A stretch of DNA of 64,000 nucleotides from Thiomonas sp. FB-Cd. GTDB lineage: Bacteria > Pseudomonadota > Gammaproteobacteria > Burkholderiales > Burkholderiaceae_C. Where the stretch lies: positions 806,001 through 870,000 of the forward strand of contig NZ_JPOE01000002.1 in NCBI RefSeq assembly GCF_000733775.1. The letters are read 5' to 3'. Made by a program: the position numbers and the translations under genes. The notes beneath the pieces are model-generated. The model did not search any database. It was not told where the DNA came from and saw only the letters and a list, made by a program, of their open reading frames with translations. Shown here one piece after another: positions 47,761 through 56,305 of this stretch (its first letter is position 1; every line of letters starts with the position of its first letter).

Positions 47761-49059
47761 TCACGCCGGCAAGGTTTGTCCCCGCGTTTCAAGAGCAAAG
47801 GGAATGACCGCAATTCCGGCGACGAAGACCAGGGCCGTGTAAGCCACCGGAATACCCAGCGTGCCCATGCTGCTGACCGCCGCCGCAAGCATGAAGTTGA
47901 CGATGGCACCAACGAAGCGGCCCACGGACGTATTGAAAGCGAATGCGGTGGCCCGCACCCGCGTCTCATACTGCTCAGGAAGCCAAAGACTGAACATCGC
48001 GAAATTCCCGCCAAAAAAGCCCAGGATGAACAAGGTGGCGATGAACGTCGTCAATCCGTCGGGAAGATAGAAGGCCCAACCAAAGCTGAGCGTGATGGCC
48101 ACCGCCATGCCCAGGAAATACACCATCAGGGTCCGCTTTCGCCCCATGCGTTCGGCCAGCGGGGGAAGCGCCAGACACCCGAGAATGGTCCCGATGGACA
48201 AGATGCCTGTGCCGATCGAAGCCATGTGGACCGCCTCGATCTGAAGCATCCCTTGCTTCTTCGCCAAGAAGATGATGGCAGCGGGTTCGTACACCGCGCC
48301 GGCCCAAAGACCGATGATGGCCACCGTCAGCAAAACCGAGTTGACGATCGTGCGGCGACGATACTGGGCACTGAAAATTTCCCGTAATGGACTGCGCGCG
48401 ACGGTCCGCTTTCCAGCCACCTCCCATTTTGCGGGCTCGTGGACCTTCAGCATGGTGTAAAGAGAAACAATGACCGGGAACAGACCACAGAGGAACATGG
48501 CACGCCAGCCAAAACGCGCACCGACGGTGAAATTCAGGGCTGCGGCGATGAAAAAGCCCGTGTAGTAGCCCGTCTGCAGGTAGCCCGCGCCCATCTTGCG
48601 ACGGTCCTCCGGCCACGACTCAGCCACATACGTTCCGGCAAGCGCCCACTCGCCGCCAATCCCCACCCCGGCAAGGAGGCGGAAGATGGCCAACTCCCAG
48701 ACATTCTGCGACAGCGCCGCCAGCCCTGTGAACAACGCGTAGCCGAAGATCGTTGCTGCGAGTACCTTGGTGCGGCCGAAGCGATCCGCGATGGGGCCCC
48801 AAATGAAGGACAGTCCCCATCCAACGAGAAAAAGCGCAAACAACACCGAGCCTGCAAGGCCGATGTTCCCCGGGGTGACCGCGTAGCCACTTTTGGGCAG
48901 CAACTCGGTGAGCGCAGGCACGAGAACGAGCGCATAGATGACCGAGTCCATGCCGTCCAAAGTCCAGCCGAACCACGCTGCCCAAAATCCGCGGACCTGG
49001 TCCCGATTGAGCGGCGTGCGCACCGGCGCCAGGACGCCAGCGGTTGTGGTGTTTTCCAT
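47761..49059 (-). CDS. MFS transporter, metabolite/carboxylate:H+ symporter-like
   Basis: This 12-segment major facilitator protein has 432 residues. The ATG at 49059 has GGAG 8 bases upstream. The MFS A motif is GPIADRFGRTKVL near residue 88, and GVGIGGEWALAGTYVAESWPEDRR near residue 130 is typical of sialate/lactate- and aromatic-acid-type symporters. LPPLAERMGRKRTL in the second half repeats the A motif. It lies 114 bases downstream of mdcH on the same strand. Because the mdc operon lacks the usual MdcF or MdcLM transporter, this protein is a good candidate for malonate uptake; that role is inferred from position only. Confidence 0.85.
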   Translation of the reverse strand: MENTTTAGVLAPVRTPLNRDQVRGFWAAWFGWTLDGMDSVIYALVLVPALTELLPKSGYAVTPGNIGLAGSVLFALFLVGWGLSFIWGPIADRFGRTKVLAATIFGYALFTGLAALSQNVWELAIFRLLAGVGIGGEWALAGTYVAESWPEDRRKMGAGYLQTGYYTGFFIAAALNFTVGARFGWRAMFLCGLFPVIVSLYTMLKVHEPAKWEVAGKRTVARSPLREIFSAQYRRRTIVNSVLLTVAIIGLWAGAVYEPAAIIFLAKKQGMLQIEAVHMASIGTGILSIGTILGCLALPPLAERMGRKRTLMVYFLGMAVAITLSFGWAFYLPDGLTTFIATLFILGFFGGNFAMFSLWLPEQYETRVRATAFAFNTSVGRFVGAIVNFMLAAAVSSMGTLGIPVAYTALVFVAGIAVIPFALETRGQTLPA

Positions 49060-49173
49060 TGATTGTCTCCTTGATCCGGATGCTTGGTCCGGCGCATTGA
49101 TCTGGTGGTTCTGGCAAGGCAATCCGATGGGTCGGATGCCCGTGTCGGGATGGGTGCAGCGGTCAGGGCATCA

Positions 49174-50124
49174 TCATGAGTCCCTCCCCTGCTGGGCTCG
49201 CTGGGCACGGAAGACCATCGAGCGGAGATTGGTGGTGTCGGCAGCAACGGCCTCCACCGAACACGTCAGATTCTTCACAAGCTGTGTCAACACCTGGTTC
49301 GGCGGCATTTCGATGAAGAGCTGCACGCCATGCTCGAGCATGGTGACGTTGCATTCGTGCCACCGCACCGGCTGCATGACGCTTTGCGCGAGATCCTGCG
49401 CCACCTCTTGTGCTGTCCTGAGCAATCGTGCCGAGCCGTTCGCCACATAGGGGATCACCGGCGCCTGCAGCGCGCATTGCGACAAGGCTCCACGCAAGGT
49501 TTCCGCGACGCCGGCAAGCAGGACGCAGTGCGATGGCACGGACACAGGCAACCGCTCGACCATGCGCGCCCCGCCGGCTCGGGCGCGCTCGATGACGTCC
49601 TCGAGCGCCAAGTCGCACCCGGCAACGACAAACTGCCACGGAGAGTTCAGATTCGCCAGGTACGCATGATCGTCGGCGGCAGCGCGCGATGCATTCAGCT
49701 CGGCGATCAGGGCCTCGACAGCGGGTTGACTCAACCCTGAAATGGCCACCATGCCATAACCCCGTGGAAACCCCGCAGCCATCGCATGCGCGCGCAGGAA
49801 CACCACGCGCAAGGCATCGTCAAATCGCAGGCATCCAGCGACCACGGCAGCGGTGAATGCCCCCACGGAAAGGCCTGCGACCACGTCGGGAACAACGCCC
49901 TCGGCCTGCAGTGCCCTTGCCATGGCCACGCCTGCTGTGACGATGCCAAGTTGCACAGCCACGGTGGATCGCAACGCTTCGGGGTGATCGGCTTGACAGA
50001 GATCCATCTGCACCGCAGTGCTGGCTTCCTCAAGGGTTTCCTGCACCCGTGCGTGGGCAACCAGCCGGTGCAAATAGCCCTCTGTCTGGGACCCCTGGCC
50101 GGGGCACAGAAACGCAATCCTCAC
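49174..50124 (-). CDS. mdcH: Malonate decarboxylase subunit epsilon (malonyl-CoA:ACP transacylase)
   Basis: MdcH charges the malonate decarboxylase acyl carrier protein with malonyl from malonyl-CoA so that the cycle can start. The FabD-like fold is clear: FLCPGQGSQ near residue 5 and nucleophile S86 in GLSVGAF. The partner arginine region (LRVVFLRAHAM) and a conserved VPSHC histidine follow. The start is GTG at 50124, overlapping the mdcG stop. The 316-residue length is normal. It is the last mdc gene. Confidence 0.92.
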   Translation of the reverse strand: MRIAFLCPGQGSQTEGYLHRLVAHARVQETLEEASTAVQMDLCQADHPEALRSTVAVQLGIVTAGVAMARALQAEGVVPDVVAGLSVGAFTAAVVAGCLRFDDALRVVFLRAHAMAAGFPRGYGMVAISGLSQPAVEALIAELNASRAAADDHAYLANLNSPWQFVVAGCDLALEDVIERARAGGARMVERLPVSVPSHCVLLAGVAETLRGALSQCALQAPVIPYVANGSARLLRTAQEVAQDLAQSVMQPVRWHECNVTMLEHGVQLFIEMPPNQVLTQLVKNLTCSVEAVAADTTNLRSMVFRAQRAQQGRDS

Positions 50125-50843
50125 GCCGCTGCCTCGCCACCCCAGTTGATCCAGGGGTCAGGGGTGAGCACCGGGCCATGATGCGTGCGCAGCATCACGC
50201 GACCTTCGGCTCGCGCGTATTCACTGAGCGCAATGCCACCGGCCGGTGTTTCGAGCAGCACATCGATGCGAGCCGGTGCCGCGATGGGAAGACTCGCCAG
50301 AAGAGCCGTGGCTTGGGCTCGACTGACGGGGTGAGAACTGCGGATGACGATGTCCAGGTCGCTGGATGGAGTGACCGCCGGGCACGCCGTGGCAAGCTCG
50401 AAGCCCGCACTGCCGCCAGGCCCCCAGTGCAGTTCAGGCCATCGCCGCCAGACACCTTCAACAAGCGCCAGCGCTTGCATGGCTGGCAATCGTGCGCGCG
50501 GCGCGTCCAGCTGAGGCGCTCTTGTGCGTGCTTCCTGGGGCTGCACGCAACACGCGACGCGACCAGGATCCAACCATGCGGCAACGCGTTCACTGCGAAG
50601 CGCGCCGCGCACGCCCACGGCCACCAAGCCCGATCGGTCAGGAGCGCGTCGCACCACCACCCATGGTGCGCGCATGAGGGCGGGCGCGACCCAGTTCGGC
50701 GGCGCCGCGTCGAACTGGAGCGAAGCCGCGCCGTCGATGCGCAACAGGTCGTGCACCCGCGGCCGCACGAGCAGGGGATGCGCCGGCAAAGGGCTGGACA
50801 CGCTTCCGCTCCGCTCCACGGGACCGAGACGTATGGATGCCAT
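50121..50843 (-). CDS. mdcG: Phosphoribosyl-dephospho-CoA transferase MdcG
   Basis: MdcG attaches the triphosphoribosyl-dephospho-CoA prosthetic group to the decarboxylase carrier protein MdcC. The nucleotidyltransferase acidic motif SDLDIVIR is at residues 161-168, preceded by the glycine-rich GPGGSAGFELATA. An N-terminal domain with RPRVHDLLRID is typical. The product has 240 residues. The ATG at 50843 lacks a strong ribosome-binding site and lies 14 bases after mdcE. It works with MdcB, encoded upstream in the same operon. Confidence 0.9.
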   Translation of the reverse strand: MASIRLGPVERSGSVSSPLPAHPLLVRPRVHDLLRIDGAASLQFDAAPPNWVAPALMRAPWVVVRRAPDRSGLVAVGVRGALRSERVAAWLDPGRVACCVQPQEARTRAPQLDAPRARLPAMQALALVEGVWRRWPELHWGPGGSAGFELATACPAVTPSSDLDIVIRSSHPVSRAQATALLASLPIAAPARIDVLLETPAGGIALSEYARAEGRVMLRTHHGPVLTPDPWINWGGEAAA

Positions 50844-50857
50844 GGGCTTCTACGCCC

Positions 50858-51679
50858 CTACCACTGGGCGGCCAGTCGCTCGCGCACAGCGGCCGAGGCG
50901 CTCCGACCCGAACTTGACGCCGACGCTGACAGCCGCCGGCTCAGGCTGGCTTCCCATGGCGCGATATCAGCAATGGACTCCGCAAGCGTCCCGCGCACCA
51001 CCTCCACGTCCGCGGGTGTCGGGGCATCAGCCTGCACGCCAGCAATCAAGCGGTGGAGCAGGCCCAGCTTGTCGAAGTCTGCAATGCGGTAGGACATCGG
51101 TGGATTTGCGCGGCCGAGTTCTTCCAATTCGGCGAGTGTGCGACGCGTAACGCGTGCGGCAGCCTCGCGCCCCATCGCGTGCACGACGACTCCGGGATCG
51201 TCAAGCGCGACGAGGCGGTGAGCCTGAAACCCGTGCGCCAGAAAGGCGCCAGACATTGCGGCGCCGACGAGAAGGGCCACAACGGGATGCCCAGCCATGC
51301 GCGCCGATGCATAAGCGTCCACGGCAGCTGCGCAGGCGAGGTGAATGCCCAACATTTCCTCGCGACGGCCGTACGCCTGGCTGGGCACATCGACGATGGC
51401 CACCAGCGCACGCTTGACGCCATCGCGATCCAACTCCACCGCATCGCGCACAGCGTGCGCCAGGGCCCAACCTTCGCGCAAACCCACCTCGCCACGGCGC
51501 GCCCGGACGAATGGACTGGAAGAATCGGGCACAACAGCCAAATATCTGACGCTTCGATGCGCGATCATGGCGTCCGCGGCAAGCACCGAGGGCGGCAGCC
51601 CTGGCACACGCGGTGCCTGCCCATCGAGGTGCCCAAACCAGAGTTGACCGCGCGTTGGCACCGCCGGCGCCCCGCTCAT
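50858..51679 (-). CDS. mdcE: Malonate decarboxylase subunit gamma
   Basis: MdcE and MdcD together form the carboxyltransferase-like decarboxylase that turns malonyl-S-ACP into acetyl-S-ACP and CO2. The 273 residues have a crotonase-like layout with RALVAIVDVPSQAYGRREEMLGIHLACAAAVDAYA near residue 90 and GHPVVALLVGAAMSGAFLAHGFQAHRLVALDDPGVVVHAM near residue 130, where backbone amides form the oxyanion hole. It overlaps the mdcD stop in ATGA. Confidence 0.92.
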   Translation of the reverse strand: MSGAPAVPTRGQLWFGHLDGQAPRVPGLPPSVLAADAMIAHRSVRYLAVVPDSSSPFVRARRGEVGLREGWALAHAVRDAVELDRDGVKRALVAIVDVPSQAYGRREEMLGIHLACAAAVDAYASARMAGHPVVALLVGAAMSGAFLAHGFQAHRLVALDDPGVVVHAMGREAAARVTRRTLAELEELGRANPPMSYRIADFDKLGLLHRLIAGVQADAPTPADVEVVRGTLAESIADIAPWEASLSRRLSASASSSGRSASAAVRERLAAQW

Positions 51680-52512
51680 GGCTGGTCGCTCCAGAGGGTG
51701 CGTAACGCAGCGGCATCCATATCGAGCGCGGCAGCCTGCTCGATGCGCTGGCGAAAACGCGCAACCTGCTCGCTTCGTGCCGGTGCCGAAGGCGCCACGC
51801 GCACCGCGGCCAGGACCTCGTCCCGAATCTGCTGTGCATCGTCCTCGACCAGCGCGTCGGCCAAACCCGTGGCCCAGCGCTGCTCACCACCGATCAAGCT
51901 CCACACCAGCTTGCGATCGCCCGCATCGAGCTCCTCGATCCCTGCCTCCTGTTCGATCACCTCCGGGCCATTCATGCCAAGCCGCGCCTGGCGCGTGACG
52001 ACAATGTGGCTGCACAATGCAGCAACCAGGGACATGCCGCCGAAACAGCCGACCATGCCCGCGATAACCGCAATGACAGGTACGTGGCGGCGCAGGGCAA
52101 TCACGGCAGCCTGAATCTCCGCAATGGCGGCAAGGCCCAGATTGGCTTCCTGCAATCGCACCCCGCCAGTCTCCAGAATGAGCACGGCGCAAACCGTGTG
52201 GCCTGCCTCACAGTCGCGCAGTGCCAATTCCAATGCGCCTGCAATTTTCGCCCCCGAGACTTCGCCGATGCTGCCGCCCTGAAATCGGCCTTCGACTGCG
52301 AGCGCCACGGCGCTGTGGCCCCCGATCTGCCCCTTCATCGCGACGACCCCGTCGTCGGACTGGGGCACGATTCCCTGGCGCGCCAACCAGGGAGACATCA
52401 TCTGATCAAACGGGCCGAGTAGCTCGCGTTGGCAGTCCTGATCAAGGATGCACTGGGCCCTCTCCCGTGCACCCATTTCGATAAAACTGCTGCGGATCAT
52501 CGGAGCGGTCAT
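51676..52512 (-). CDS. mdcD: Malonate decarboxylase subunit beta
   Basis: MdcD is the second half of the decarboxylase, homologous to acetyl-CoA carboxylase/transcarboxylase beta subunits but biotin-independent. Conserved features are SFIEMGARERAQCILD near residue 8, GGHSAVALAVEGRFQGGSIGEVSGAKI near residue 68 and GMVGCFGGMSLVAALCSHIVVT near residue 150. The 278-residue product overlaps mdcC and mdcE by 4 bases each (ATGA), so all three are coupled. Confidence 0.93.
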   Translation of the reverse strand: MTAPMIRSSFIEMGARERAQCILDQDCQRELLGPFDQMMSPWLARQGIVPQSDDGVVAMKGQIGGHSAVALAVEGRFQGGSIGEVSGAKIAGALELALRDCEAGHTVCAVLILETGGVRLQEANLGLAAIAEIQAAVIALRRHVPVIAVIAGMVGCFGGMSLVAALCSHIVVTRQARLGMNGPEVIEQEAGIEELDAGDRKLVWSLIGGEQRWATGLADALVEDDAQQIRDEVLAAVRVAPSAPARSEQVARFRQRIEQAAALDMDAAALRTLWSDQP

Positions 52513-52808
52513 GATTGGCTGGCCTCCACAGCCTGTTCCAGGCGCAGGGACACGACTCCGGGAGTGGCGCCGAAGTCATTGATCTGCAAACGAGCGGCAA
52601 GACGGTGCCGCTCGAAGAATCGCTGCAGGACCTGCCGCCAGACCTCCCCATAGCCCGTGACGCTCGTGCAGACACGCACCTGCGCACCCTGCTCTGGAGC
52701 GTCGGCCGGCTCCATCAGGATCTCCAGGTCGCCCGAGCCCACGACCCCGATATGCGCGCGTTGGGCAATAGGCGCGTCGGCGGCAAATTCAAATTCGAGA
52801 GTTTCCAT
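52509..52808 (-). CDS. mdcC: Malonate decarboxylase acyl carrier protein (delta subunit)
   Basis: MdcC carries the acetyl/malonyl thioester on a 2'-(5''-triphosphoribosyl)-3'-dephospho-CoA group. The ATG at 52808 gives 99 residues and places the attachment serine at S25 in GSGDLEIL, the same number as in the Klebsiella protein; an ATG 6 bases earlier is the alternative. The rest has ASVTGY-like TSVTGYGEVWRQVLQRFF and a C-terminal INDFGATPGVVSLRL. It overlaps the end of mdcB by 20 bases in another frame. Confidence 0.92.
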   Translation of the reverse strand: METLEFEFAADAPIAQRAHIGVVGSGDLEILMEPADAPEQGAQVRVCTSVTGYGEVWRQVLQRFFERHRLAARLQINDFGATPGVVSLRLEQAVEASQS

Positions 52809-53703
52809 CGTCATTGATCCAGGATTGCGTGTCGCCGACGCCGCCCGCGTCGAGAAACAACGTCGCGGCCAGAAGGTCTGCACTTCCACCGGGCGACGCG
52901 TTGTGCGCGAGAAGCTCGGCATCGAGCCTCAGCAGCGCCGCATGGCCAGACGCGGTGGCACTGCCGCCCAGATCCAGCACTCTTTGGGCCCCGCACTGGG
53001 CGATCCCAAGCGCCTTTCGCCCGCCGCGGTGCAGCAAACAGGTGTCATCGAGATGAGCCATGATGCAAAGCAGCGCGTCAATCCGGGCGTTGCGCTCTGC
53101 CCAGCCAGCAACTCGCGCAGCGTGCAATCCCGGAAGCCCATGACGCACCACGTGCGGGAAGCCGCCACAAGCCTCAGCACGGGCACCGCCAACGCCAAAC
53201 GTCCTGCCGACACGGGCGCCGTGGGTGTCCTCAGGCGGCACGTGCTGCGGGTCGGGACAACGTGCAATGGCTCCAGCGGTCGCGCAGAGCACGGCAGCAT
53301 CCGCATCGGGCGCGCACATTGCGCCCGCCGCAACCAGCAATCCGAGCGCCCAGATTGCGCCTCGATGCGCGTTGCTGCCATCGGTGGCCATCATCATGCG
53401 CTGCTCGGCCACGCGCCCAATTGCCGCAAGCTCGCCGCGCAGTTGCGCAGAGGGTGCGGCACAGTCTGCGGCACGCGCCATTTCGGCGAAGGGGCGTCGC
53501 AGGGCTTCAGCGGACCGCAGCATGCGGGGCAGATCGAGGTCCTGATGCGCCCCGCTGCCGCGCGCATCGACCAGCGCCGGCTTTGGTGTGAGGCTTGCTT
53601 CGTCGCGCAGGGCACGAACCGCACGATCGGCCCAGTCCTCGGGCCTCCGCACGACCCGCGCACAGGGCATGCACGCGTTGGCAGGCGGCATGCTCGCGCT
53701 CAC
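52789..53703 (-). CDS. mdcB: Triphosphoribosyl-dephospho-CoA synthase MdcB
   Basis: MdcB makes the prosthetic-group precursor from ATP and dephospho-CoA. Motifs of the CitG/MdcB family are RALRDEASLTPKPALVDARG near residue 30, GSGAHQDLDLPRMLRSAEAL, and ATDGSNAHRGAIWALGLL near residue 105; a late HLDDTCLLHRGG segment also fits. The GTG at 53703 overlaps the mdcA stop in GTGA and gives 304 residues. An ATG at 53691 and a GTG at 53748 are alternatives, none with a strong ribosome-binding site. Confidence 0.9.
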   Translation of the reverse strand: MSASMPPANACMPCARVVRRPEDWADRAVRALRDEASLTPKPALVDARGSGAHQDLDLPRMLRSAEALRRPFAEMARAADCAAPSAQLRGELAAIGRVAEQRMMMATDGSNAHRGAIWALGLLVAAGAMCAPDADAAVLCATAGAIARCPDPQHVPPEDTHGARVGRTFGVGGARAEACGGFPHVVRHGLPGLHAARVAGWAERNARIDALLCIMAHLDDTCLLHRGGRKALGIAQCGAQRVLDLGGSATASGHAALLRLDAELLAHNASPGGSADLLAATLFLDAGGVGDTQSWINDDGNSRI

Positions 53704-55376
53704 CAACTGCGAAAGCGTGCTGGTGGCGCGTACAAGCCACCCGACCACGCAACAAGATCTTCGATGCTTCGCGCGGCCAGCATCGAACGTTTGGCTTGCA
53801 GCGGACTGACGCCCAGATCGGCAGCGTAGGCCACGATCCCCCTTTGACGCAGGCTGCGGGCACGCTGCGTGTCAACGCCTTGTCCAATCGGCGTCACACC
53901 GGCCACGGCCGCAAGCGCCTCGCGCCGCTCCTGTTCGCCCTGTGCCTTGTACAGGTAGGCGATGCCTTCCTCGGTCACGACATGGGTGACGTCGTCGCCG
54001 TAGATCATGACCGGTGCGATGGGCATGCCACTCTTCTGTCCGACGGCGACGGCGTCGAGCGACTCCACCAGCGCGGGAACCCCACCCTTTTGGAAGGTCT
54101 CGACGAGCTGCACGACGAGTTTTCGGCCGCGCACAACCGCACTGTCAGCCGTGATGAGCGCCAGCCACGGCGGGCTTGCGTGGCGCCTGCCATGCGGATC
54201 ATGCCCCATGTTGGGTGCGCCGCCGAAGCCCGTGAGCCTGCCGAGGGTCACGGTCGAGGAATTTGCGTTCGCATCCATTTGCAGTGTGGAGCCGATGAAC
54301 ATGTCCACGCCGTACTGCCCGGCTAATTGGCACAGCACGCGGTTTGAGCGCAAGCTGCCGTCACGCCCCACGAAGAAGACGTCCGAGCGCGCAGCGACAT
54401 AGGCCTCCATGCCCACTTCACTGCCAAAGCAGTGCACGCTTTCGACCCATCCGCTTTCGATCGCGGGAATGAGGGTCGGGTGAGGGTTCAACGCCCAGTT
54501 GCGGCAGATCTTGCCCTTCAGCCCGAGCGATTCGCCATAGGTCGGCAGCAGCAGCTCGATGGCAGCCGTATCAAATCCGATCCCGTGGTTCAGCGAAGTG
54601 ACTTCGTAGCGCTCGTAGATGCCGCGAATCGCCATCATTCCCATGAGCACCTGCAAATCGGTGATGTGGCGAGGGTCGCGTGTGAAAAGAGGCTCAATCG
54701 CATAGGGCCGATCAGCCACCACGACAAAATCCACCCAGGAGCCGGGGATGTCCACACGCGGCAAGGCATCGGTCATTTCATTGACCTGCGCAATCACAAT
54801 ACCTTGCCGGAATGCCGTGGCCTCCACGATCGTGGGGGTGTCCTCTGTGTTGGGGCCGGTGTACAGGTTGCCGGCCGCGTCAGCCTTTTCCGCGCACACA
54901 AGCGCCACATGTGGTGTGAGCTCGATGAGCATGCGCGCGTAGAGCTCCACATACGTATGGATGGCGCCGATCTCCAGCTTGCCGTCCTCCAGCAATTGCG
55001 CCACGCGAAGGCTCTGGGGACCGGCAAAGGAGAAGTCAAGGCGGCGCGCAATCCCGCTCTCGAACAGGTCCAGGTGCTCGGGCCTGCTGACGCTGGAAAT
55101 CAGCAGATGCAGATCGTGCACCCGGCGCGGATCGACGCGCGCCAGGCTGCGCGACAGGAAATCGGCCTGCTTCTGATTGTTGCCTTCCAGGGCCACCCGG
55201 TCTCCGGGCTTCAACAGCAGCTCGAGGGCATCCACCAGGCGCTGCGTGGGTAACTGGCAGCCATCGGCCAAGTGCGCCACCATGCCAAGGCGCCCGAGCT
55301 TTTCGTCGCGTCGTCGACTCCACGGGCTGGCACTTCCCGCCAGCGCTTCGGTTCGGGAGGGGCTGCTGGATGTCAA
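53700..55376 (-). CDS. mdcA: Malonate decarboxylase subunit alpha (acetyl-S-ACP:malonate transferase)
   Basis: MdcA swaps acetyl for malonyl on the carrier protein and releases acetate. The protein is related to CoA transferases and has 558 residues. Features are VALEGNNQKQADFLSRSL near residue 60, GNLYTGPNTEDTPTIVEATAF near residue 155, YEVTSLNHGIGFDTAAIELLLPTYGE near residue 260 and MGHDPHGRRHASPPWL near residue 395. The start is TTG at 55376 with GAGG 8 bases upstream; the first ATG would remove 31 residues. It is the first gene of the mdc operon and divergent from the GntR gene. Confidence 0.93.
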   Translation of the reverse strand: MTSSSPSRTEALAGSASPWSRRRDEKLGRLGMVAHLADGCQLPTQRLVDALELLLKPGDRVALEGNNQKQADFLSRSLARVDPRRVHDLHLLISSVSRPEHLDLFESGIARRLDFSFAGPQSLRVAQLLEDGKLEIGAIHTYVELYARMLIELTPHVALVCAEKADAAGNLYTGPNTEDTPTIVEATAFRQGIVIAQVNEMTDALPRVDIPGSWVDFVVVADRPYAIEPLFTRDPRHITDLQVLMGMMAIRGIYERYEVTSLNHGIGFDTAAIELLLPTYGESLGLKGKICRNWALNPHPTLIPAIESGWVESVHCFGSEVGMEAYVAARSDVFFVGRDGSLRSNRVLCQLAGQYGVDMFIGSTLQMDANANSSTVTLGRLTGFGGAPNMGHDPHGRRHASPPWLALITADSAVVRGRKLVVQLVETFQKGGVPALVESLDAVAVGQKSGMPIAPVMIYGDDVTHVVTEEGIAYLYKAQGEQERREALAAVAGVTPIGQGVDTQRARSLRQRGIVAYAADLGVSPLQAKRSMLAARSIEDLVAWSGGLYAPPARFRSW

Positions 55377-55508
55377 AGCAGCACCTCAATAAAATACGTA
55401 AATTGCATTTTTGTATTTTTATCAAAGCTTTTTGCATGCAAACAATAGGGTTTTCATGGGGACGAGATTGCCCCGGGCCATGCAGGACGAGGAGGTAACA
55501 TACGCACA
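55377..55508. promoter_or_regulatory. Divergent mdcA/GntR control region with palindrome
   Basis: This AT-rich 132-base region drives the mdc operon and the regulator. A perfect 12-bp palindrome, TTTGCATGCAAA, lies at 55431-55442 and is a candidate operator for the GntR protein. On the minus strand TTGATA at 55425-55420 could be a -35 element overlapping this zone; no good -10 at standard spacing was found. Confidence 0.5.
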
Positions 55509-56195
55509 GTGGACAAAAATCTTTCACTCGCTGACCAGCTCCGCGAGAGCATTGAAGACGCCATTGCCACCGGCAAACTGCCACCCGGCGCACCGCTGGA
55601 CGAGGCGGAACTCACACGGCAATTCGGTGTTTCGCGCACGCCCGTGCGAGAGGCGCTGCTGCAGCTTTGTGCGGCTGGAATGGTTGACATTCGCCATCGA
55701 CGCGGCGCCACCGTTACCCAACTCAGCGCGCAGCGCCTCATCGAGATGTTCGAAGTCATGGCGGAGCTTGAGGCGATGTGCGGGCGGCACGCGGCCCGCC
55801 GCATGTCCGACGCCGAACGCGCGGAGCTTGAGGCGGCCCACCGCGCGTGCGAGGCCGCACGCAGCGCAGGGGACGCCGACGGCTATTACCGCCTCAATGA
55901 GCATTTCCATCATCTGGTGTACGCCGGAAGTCACAATGAGTTTCTGGCTGCGCAGGCCTCTGCGCTGCATCGCCGCCTGCGCCCGTATCGGCGCCTTCAA
56001 CTACGCGTCAAGGGACGCCTGGCTGCATCCTTCAACGAGCACCAGGCCATCGTGGACGCCATTGCGAGCGGTGATGGGGACCAAGCCGCGCAGGCCCTTC
56101 GGGATCATGTGCTTGTCCAGGGCGAGCGCTTTGGCGACCTGATGGCGGCGCTGGCCCAGTTTCAGCCGCAGATTGGCGAGCCGCTGCGTGCCTGA
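55509..56195 (+). CDS. GntR/FadR-family transcriptional regulator (FCD domain)
   Basis: The 228-residue protein has an N-terminal winged helix (IATGKLPPGAPLDEAELTRQFGVSRTPVREALLQLCAAG, residues about 20-58). A helical FCD ligand domain follows, with FEVMAELEAMCGRHAARRM, the metal/ligand residues in NEHFHHLVYAGSHN and EHQAIVDAIASGD. The start is GTG at 55509, and the GGAGGT lies 12 bases upstream, a longer gap than usual. It is divergent from mdcA, so it probably controls malonate use. Mdc operons more often have a LysR-type MdcR, so this is a different control logic. Confidence 0.9.
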   Translation: MDKNLSLADQLRESIEDAIATGKLPPGAPLDEAELTRQFGVSRTPVREALLQLCAAGMVDIRHRRGATVTQLSAQRLIEMFEVMAELEAMCGRHAARRMSDAERAELEAAHRACEAARSAGDADGYYRLNEHFHHLVYAGSHNEFLAAQASALHRRLRPYRRLQLRVKGRLAASFNEHQAIVDAIASGDGDQAAQALRDHVLVQGERFGDLMAALAQFQPQIGEPLRA

Positions 56196-56305
56196 GCGCT
56201 AATTGACGCGCTGTGGGGCGATGTCGCGCACACGGTGCGCCAGCGCCTGCATGCTGTTGTGGCTCCACGATACCTCAGTCTTGACCAACCCGAGTACCGA
56301 TCCCC

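Noticed and set aside
46310..47764. 484-codon minus-strand open frame
   Set aside because: Antisense to the TolC-like gene; Cys/Arg/Gln-rich shadow sequence.
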